Of a stretch of 12,063 nt of DNA, positions 7,117 to 12,063 are shown one piece after another; within the stretch, counting starts at the first letter, position 1; every line of letters begins with the position of its first letter. The notes beneath the pieces are model-generated. The model did not search any database. It was not told where the DNA came from and was given only the letters and a program-made list of their open reading frames with translations. Source of the stretch: an uncultured Lysobacteraceae bacterium (GTDB taxonomy: Bacteria > Pseudomonadota > Gammaproteobacteria > Xanthomonadales > Rhodanobacteraceae); NCBI GenBank assembly GCA_946482585.1, contig CAMLSI010000112.1, positions 1 through 12,063 of the forward strand. The letters are read 5' to 3'. The translations under genes and the position numbers were made by a program.

Positions 7117-7184
7117 CTCTGACGCGCCATCAGACTAGTCATTCAAGCCGATGCCTACAGCGCCGCTCAATGCAGACGTCAGCC
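7117..7184 (+). mobile_element. attC-like integron recombination site 2
   Basis: Shares TCATTCAAGCCGAYGCC (7139-7155) with site 1 at 5859-5875, and the right end CAGACGTCAGC parallels CAGGCGTCAGG there. R' is GTCAGCC (7178-7184). CTGACG (7119-7124) is complementary to CGTCAG inside the right end and may be R'', though it is further from L'' than usual. The central stem is weaker than in site 1. It lies downstream of the thioesterase gene in the same orientation, as a cassette's own attC should, and the next gene's RBS and start follow within 25 nt. Less certain than site 1. Confidence 0.45.
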
Positions 7185-7189
7185 GCAAC

Positions 7190-7195
7190 GGGAAA
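7190..7195 (+). promoter_or_regulatory. Ribosome-binding site that sets the start of the CSD-DUF1294 gene
   Basis: GGGAAA lies about 7-8 nt before GTG 7202. The earlier in-frame ATG at 7151 has no Shine-Dalgarno and falls inside the attC-like site. From the GTG the protein begins with (V/M)RFQGRITDW, which is where cold-shock/DUF1294 proteins normally begin. Confidence 0.6.
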
Positions 7196-7201
7196 GCATC
7201 C

Positions 7202-7816
7202 GTGCGCTTCCAAGGCCGCATCACCGACTGGAGGGATGACAAGGGGTTCGGCTTCATCACGCCCAATGGCGGTGGAGAGAGCGCGTTCGTCCATATCAAG
7301 AGCTTCCCTCGGGGCGCTCGCCGGCCCGTTCAGGGGGATCGCGTCAACTACACCATCGAGAGGGATGGTCAAGGCCGGCTTCGCGCCGCAAACGCTTCAT
7401 ATGTAGCAAAGTCTAAAATTTCACATTCGTCGGGTAAGAGCGCGACACCGATGCTGCTTGGCGTGGCCGGCATCTTCGTGGCCTTCGTGGTCGTCTTGGC
7501 CGCAGTGGGCAGGCTCCCTCCGATCGTCGCTGTCGTATATCTCGTCATGAGCAGCCTGACGTTCGGCGCTTATGCATTCGACAAGGCGGCGGCGAGAGCA
7601 GACCGCTGGCGTACGCAGGAAAGCACGCTCCAACTCCTCGGCCTGCTCGGTGGCTGGCCGGGCGGCCTCGTCGCGCAGCAGTTGCTCCGTCACAAGTCGA
7701 AGAAGGTGTCATTCATCGCTGTGTTCTGGTTTTCTGCGGCGGCCAATGTGGCCGTTCTTCTGTGGCTGCTGTCGCCGTACCGCAACGCGTTCATCGCGTC
7801 GCTGGTGGGCGGTTGA
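7202..7816 (+). CDS. Cold-shock domain fused to DUF1294 membrane domain
   Basis: A 204-residue protein from GTG 7202; an in-frame ATG at 7151 would add 17 residues encoded by attC-like DNA. The N-terminal cold-shock domain (~1-68) has RNP1-like KGFGFI and RNP2-like AFVHI, so binding of single-stranded nucleic acid is expected. After a polar linker come hydrophobic segments, about 80-100 (MLLGVAGIFVAFVVVLAAVG), 105-125 and 175-195. The DUF1294 signature is between them: FGAYAFDKAAARADRWRTQE, then LLGLLGGWPGG and HKSKK. The CSD-DUF1294 fusion is a known but uncharacterised architecture; tethering RNA binding to the inner membrane is an inference. The linker DNA (about 7396-7430) is clearly more AT-rich than its surroundings, which fits transferred DNA. 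Confidence 0.88.
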   Translation: MRFQGRITDWRDDKGFGFITPNGGGESAFVHIKSFPRGARRPVQGDRVNYTIERDGQGRLRAANASYVAKSKISHSSGKSATPMLLGVAGIFVAFVVVLAAVGRLPPIVAVVYLVMSSLTFGAYAFDKAAARADRWRTQESTLQLLGLLGGWPGGLVAQQLLRHKSKKVSFIAVFWFSAAANVAVLLWLLSPYRNAFIASLVGG

Positions 7817-8005
7817 TGGCTCGCCCGTTATCTATTCGCTGGCACGCTTGATAGCCCGACGCTTCGGCCGCCAGTCCGACCGACGCAGACGGCGCGCACC
7901 GATGGCCTGACCGATCCCGCCATAGCCGCCCCCGCTTGACGCTCCGAGCGCGATCCCCCATATCGGTCGCCTGGTGCCGTTCCGGCCGCCGATCGCGTTG
8001 CTTCC

Positions 8006-11000
8006 ATGCCGCTGACGCACTTCCATCCCGCCGTTGCCCGCTGGTTCGAGCGGACGTTCCCCGGCCCGACACCGGCGCAGCGCGCCGCGTGGCCGGCTAT
8101 CCGTGCCGGGCGGCACACGCTCGTCGCGGCGCCGACCGGTTCGGGCAAGACGCTGACGGCGTTTCTCGCGGCGCTCGACGACCTGGTCCGGCGCGGCCTG
8201 GAGCAGGGCGGGCTGCCGGACGAAACGGCCGTGGTCTATGTCTCGCCGTTGAAGGCGCTGTCGAACGATATCCGGCTCAACCTCGAGGCGCCGCTGCTGG
8301 GCATCCGCGAAGAGCTGGCCGCGCTCGGCCTGCCCGACGTCGACATCCGCACCGCGGTGCGCACGGGCGACACGCCCGCGGCGGAACGGCAGAAGGCCTT
8401 CCGCACGCCGCCGCATATCGTGGTCACCACGCCAGAGTCCCTGTACGTGCTGCTCGGCTCGGCGTCGGGACGCGCGATGCTGTCGACCGTGCGCACGGTC
8501 ATCGTCGACGAGATCCACGCGGTCGCGGCGAGCAAGCGCGGCAGTCATCTCGCGCTGTCGTTGGAGCGGCTGCAGGCGCTCTGTGCGCGGCCGCTGGTGC
8601 GTGTCGGATTGTCGGCCACGCAGAAACCCATCGAGGCGGTCGCGCGCTTTCTCGTCGGTGCCGGCGACGGCGGCACGCCGCCGGACTGCGAGATCGTCGA
8701 CATCGGCTACGGCAAGCAGCGCGACCTCGCGCTGGAGCTGCCGCCGGCGCCGCTCGGCGCGGTGATGTCGAACGATCAGTGGGAGCAGGTCTACGATCGC
8801 GTCGCCGAACTCGTGCGCGCGCACACCACCACGTTGGTATTCGTCAACACGCGGCGCATGGCCGAACGCGCCGCGCGTCATCTCGGCGAACGGCTCGGCA
8901 AGGAAGCCGTCGCGGCGCACCACGGCAGCCTCGCGCGCGAGGCGCGCCTGGAAGCGGAGCAGCGGCTCAAGCGCGGCGAACTGCGCGTGCTGGTGGCGAC
9001 GGCATCGCTGGAGCTGGGCCTCGACATCGGCGACGTGAATCTCGTCTGCCAGCTCGGCACGCCGCGTTCCATCGCCGCGTTCCTGCAGCGCGCGGGCCGT
9101 TCCGGCCATGCGGTCGGCGGCGTGCCGAAAGCGCGCCTGTTCCCGCAGTCGCGCGACGAGCTCGTCGAATGCGCGGCCCTGCTCGACAGCGTGCGTCGCG
9201 GCGAACTCGATGCGCTGCGCATTCCGGTCGCGCCGCTCGACGTGCTCTCGCAGCAACTCGTGGCGGAGACCGCGAGCCGCGACTGGGACGAGGACGAGCT
9301 GTATGCGCTCGTCCGCCGCGCCGCGCCGTATGCGGAGCTGAGTCGCGCCGACTATGCGGCCGTCGTGCGCATGCTCGCCGAGGGTTTCAGCACGCGCCGC
9401 GGCGCGCGCGCCGGCTACGTGCATCGCGACGCGGTGCACCGACGGCTGCGCGAACGCAAGGGCGCGCGCATGACCGCGCTGATGTCCGGCGGCACGATCC
9501 CCGATACCGGCGACTATGCGGTGATCCTCGAGCCCGACGCTCACACCATCGGCACGGTGAACGAGGACTTCGCGATCGAGAGCCTGTCCGGCGACGTGTT
9601 CCAGCTCGGCAACGCGAGCTACCGCATCCTGCGCGTCGAACCGGGGCGCGTGCGCGTCGAAGACGCCAAGGGCGCGCCGCCGAACATTCCGTTCTGGCTC
9701 GGCGAGGCGCCGGGCCGCAGCGACGAGCTGTCGTTCAGCGTATCGCGGTTGCGCGCGGACTTCGCCGCCGTGATGGCCGAAGGCGGCGCCGACGCCGCGC
9801 TGCGCTGGCTCATGCGCGAGGTGGACCTGGACGAGGAAGCATCGCGGCAGATCGTCGATTACCTCGGCAAGGCCGTCGCCGCGCTCGGCGCGCTGCCGAC
9901 GCAGTCGCGCATCGTGCTGGAACGCTTCTTCGACGAATCGGGCGGCACGCAGCTCATCATCCATTCGCCGTTCGGCAGCCGCCTCAACCGCGCCTGGGGG
10001 CTGGCGCTGCGCAAGCGTTTCTGCCGCCAGTTCAACTTCGAACTGCAGGCCGCGGCGACCGAGGACGCGATCATCCTGTCGCTGTCGACGAGCCACAGCT
10101 TTCCGCTGCTGGACGTGTCGCGCTATCTGCATTCGGCATCGGCGCTCGACGTGCTCGTGCAGGCGCTGCTCGACGCGCCGCTGTTCGGTGTGCGCTGGCG
10201 CTGGAACGCGACGACGGCGCTCGCCTTGCCGCGCTTCGTCGGCGGGCGCAAGGTCCCGCCGCAACTGCAGCGCATGAAGTCCGAGGATCTGCTGGCCACA
10301 GTGTTCCCCGATCAGGTGGCCTGCCTCGAGAACATCGTCGGCGAGCGCGAGATTCCCGATCATCCGCTCGTGGCGCAGACGCTGCACGACTGCCTGCACG
10401 AAGCCATGGACGCCGACGGCTGGCTGAATCTGCTGCGACGGCTCGAGCGCGGCGAGATCGAGGTGGTCGCGCGCGACCTGCCGTCGCCGTCGCCGCTCGC
10501 CGCGGAAATCCTCAACGCGCGTCCGTACGCGTTCCTCGACGACGCGCCGCTCGAGGAGCGGCGCACGCAGGCCGTGCAGAGCCGGCTGTATCGCGAGGCC
10601 GAGTCCGCCGACGAACTCGGCAAGCTCGACGCCGCCGCGATCGACGCCGTGCGCGAGGAAGCCTGGCCGCAGCCGCGCACGGCGGACGAAATGCATGAAG
10701 CCTTGATCGGCATCGGCGTGATCACCGACGGCGAAGCCGAAACCCATGCCGGCTGGAGGGGCTGGCTGCAGGCGCTCGCGCTCGACGGACGCGCGACGCG
10801 CATCCACGGCGCCGCCGTGTCTTCCGCACCGCGATTCTGGGCCGCGACCGAACAGGTGCCGATGCTGCGAACGCTGTTTCCCGACGCGACCTGCGAACCC
10901 GGGGTCGACGTGCCCGAAGAATACGCGCAGGCGGAGTGGTCGCGCGAAACGGCGCTGCGCGAACTGCTGCGCGCGCGCCTCACGAGCCTCGGGCCGACAC

Positions 11001-12063
11001 GCGCGGACACGCTCGCGCAATCGCTGTCGCTGCCGCCGAGCGACATCGAAGCGGCGTTGCTGGCGCTGCAGAGCGAGGGCTATGTGATGCAGGGGCGCTT
11101 CAGTCCTGACGGCGGCGCCGAGGAATGGTGCGAGCGGCATCTGCTCGCGCGTATCCACCGCTACACGCTCAAGCAGTTGCGTCGCGAGATCGAGCCGGTC
11201 TCGCCGCGCGACTTCCAGCGCTTCCTGTTCGACTGGCAGCGTCTCAGCGAAGGCGAGCGCGCGCGCGGGCCCGAAGCGCTGGCCGGCGTGCTCGGCCAGC
11301 TCGAAGGATTCGAGGCACCTGCGATCGCGTGGGAATCGGACTTGTTGCCGGCACGCGTGCGCGACTACTCGATCGCGTGGCTCGACGAATTGTGTACGGC
11401 CGGCCGCACGCTGTGGACGCGGTTGCGGCCGAGCACGGCCGATGGCGCGGCACGTGGCAATCCGTCGCTGCGCGCCACGCCGATATTGCTGTTGCCGCGC
11501 CGCAATGCGCCGCTGTGGACGCGTCTGGCGCTGCGTTCCGACGAGGTGCCGGAGCTGAGTTCGCGCGCGCAACGCGTCGCCGACTACCTCGACGAGCACG
11601 GCGCGTCGTTCTTCGACGAGATCGCCGACGGTGCGCGCCTGCTGCGCACCGAGCTCGAGGACGCCCTCGCCGAACTCGTGGTCCGCGGCCGCGCGCACTG
11701 CGACAGCTTCGCCGGACTGCGCGCGCTGCTCGTGCCTGCGTCGAAACGCAACGGTGCCGGCTCGCGCCTTCGCCGTCGCAAGCCCGCGCTGTTCGGCATC
11801 CAGGATGCGGGACGCTGGGCGCTGATCCGCGCGCCGCGCCAGCCGGCGCAGGGCAGCGACGAGATCGAACACGTCGCGCGCGTGCTGTTGCGTCGCTACG
11901 GCGTGATCTGCTGGCGGCTGCTCGAGCGCGAAGCCGCCTGGCTGCCGCCCTGGCGCGAACTCGTGCGCGTCTACCAACGCCTCGAGGCCCGCGGCGAAAT
12001 CCGCGGCGGCCGCTTCATCACCGGCATTCCCGGCGAGCAGTTCGCGCTGCCCGAGGCGGTCGC
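8006..12063 (+). CDS. lhr: Lhr-type large superfamily 2 helicase, 3'-truncated by window edge
   Basis: The frame is open from ATG 8006 to the window end, 1352 codons without a stop; E. coli Lhr has about 1538 residues, so perhaps 100-200 are missing. Motifs seen: Walker A APTGSGKT (42-49), TTPESL, DEIH (168-171), LSAT (202-205), HHGSL (305-309), LELGLDIG (335-342) and QRAGRSGH (361-368). Lhr-type sequence then continues ([20 protein letters not shown] and others), followed by a long C-terminal extension ending in PPWREL, RGGRF and [10 protein letters not shown]. Known for the family: an ATP-driven 3'-5' DNA translocase/helicase core with winged-helix and beta-barrel domains, linked to DNA repair; E. 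coli Lhr's C-terminal region has reported uracil-DNA glycosylase activity. The start matches other Lhr proteins, though no clear ribosome-binding site is visible. Confidence 0.95.
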   Translation, partial: MPLTHFHPAVARWFERTFPGPTPAQRAAWPAIRAGRHTLVAAPTGSGKTLTAFLAALDDLVRRGLEQGGLPDETAVVYVSPLKALSNDIRLNLEAPLLGIREELAALGLPDVDIRTAVRTGDTPAAERQKAFRTPPHIVVTTPESLYVLLGSASGRAMLSTVRTVIVDEIHAVAASKRGSHLALSLERLQALCARPLVRVGLSATQKPIEAVARFLVGAGDGGTPPDCEIVDIGYGKQRDLALELPPAPLGAVMSNDQWEQVYDRVAELVRAHTTTLVFVNTRRMAERAARHLGERLGKEAVAAHHGSLAREARLEAEQRLKRGELRVLVATASLELGLDIGDVNLVCQLGTPRSIAAFLQRAGRSGHAVGGVPKARLFPQSRDELVECAALLDSVRRGELDALRIPVAPLDVLSQQLVAETASRDWDEDELYALVRRAAPYAELSRADYAAVVRMLAEGFSTRRGARAGYVHRDAVHRRLRERKGARMTALMSGGTIPDTGDYAVILEPDAHTIGTVNEDFAIESLSGDVFQLGNASYRILRVEPGRVRVEDAKGAPPNIPFWLGEAPGRSDELSFSVSRLRADFAAVMAEGGADAALRWLMREVDLDEEASRQIVDYLGKAVAALGALPTQSRIVLERFFDESGGTQLIIHSPFGSRLNRAWGLALRKRFCRQFNFELQAAATEDAIILSLSTSHSFPLLDVSRYLHSASALDVLVQALLDAPLFGVRWRWNATTALALPRFVGGRKVPPQLQRMKSEDLLATVFPDQVACLENIVGEREIPDHPLVAQTLHDCLHEAMDADGWLNLLRRLERGEIEVVARDLPSPSPLAAEILNARPYAFLDDAPLEERRTQAVQSRLYREAESADELGKLDAAAIDAVREEAWPQPRTADEMHEALIGIGVITDGEAETHAGWRGWLQALALDGRATRIHGAAVSSAPRFWAATEQVPMLRTLFPDATCEPGVDVPEEYAQAEWSRETALRELLRARLTSLGPTRADTLAQSLSLPPSDIEAALLALQSEGYVMQGRFSPDGGAEEWCERHLLARIHRYTLKQLRREIEPVSPRDFQRFLFDWQRLSEGERARGPEALAGVLGQLEGFEAPAIAWESDLLPARVRDYSIAWLDELCTAGRTLWTRLRPSTADGAARGNPSLRATPILLLPRRNAPLWTRLALRSDEVPELSSRAQRVADYLDEHGASFFDEIADGARLLRTELEDALAELVVRGRAHCDSFAGLRALLVPASKRNGAGSRLRRRKPALFGIQDAGRWALIRAPRQPAQGSDEIEHVARVLLRRYGVICWRLLEREAAWLPPWRELVRVYQRLEARGEIRGGRFITGIPGEQFALPEAV

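Noticed and set aside
7817..8005. A third attC site after the CSD-DUF1294 gene, or a small minus-strand gene there
   Set aside because: AGCCCGACGCTTCGGCCGCC (7854-7873) is vaguely like an attC core but no matching R' follows. The minus-strand glycine-rich frame has no recognisable family and no supported start.
7936..10698. A 920-codon plus-strand frame overlapping the helicase
   Set aside because: It is a one-frame shift of lhr; the helicase motifs are only in the frame starting at 8006.
7832..11977. A 1381-codon open frame on the minus strand opposite the helicase gene
   Set aside because: It lies antisense to a clear Lhr helicase; its translation is Arg/Ala/His-rich with no domain, as expected from the third-position GC bias of the real gene.

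Overview
The window is GC-rich, tightly coded DNA, most likely from a soil- or plant-associated gammaproteobacterium of the Lysobacterales (Xanthomonadales). The evidence is indirect: a secreted pectin-degrading protein with poly-serine linkers, an internal DRLFADGFE tail of a kind I recall from secreted proteins of this order, GTAG-headed REP palindromes, and integron-type recombination sites. No marker gene fixes the genus.

Left part (1-5529): the 3' portion of one very large secreted multi-enzyme, open at the left edge (1842 residues visible). In order it carries the end of an Ig-like domain, an SbsA-type Ig-like domain, a CE8 pectin methylesterase, a ~180-residue module I do not recognise, 29 serines, a PL1 pectate lyase, 34 serines, a second copy of the unrecognised module, 22 serines and a second, different PL1 pectate lyase. 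The esterase would de-esterify pectin and the two lyases would cut the resulting polygalacturonate.

Middle part (5530-7816): a gene-poor stretch with a REP doublet (REPIN-like palindrome), a possible decayed gene end on the minus strand and an attC-like site. A group II truncated haemoglobin gene and a hotdog-fold thioesterase gene follow, then a second attC-like site and a gene for a cold-shock domain fused to a DUF1294 membrane domain. The two attC-like sites have the same orientation and related sequence. Each is followed about 25 nt later by a ribosome-binding site and start codon, as in integron cassette arrays. No integrase gene is visible, so this could be a stray cassette cluster. The second site shows that the upstream ATG of the cold-shock/DUF1294 gene is probably not its start; a GTG at 7202 fits better.

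Right part (8006-12063): the first 1352 codons of a large Lhr-type superfamily 2 helicase, open at the right edge, with all main helicase motifs and most of the C-terminal extension. It has no visible functional link to the cassette-like genes and probably belongs to the conserved chromosome.
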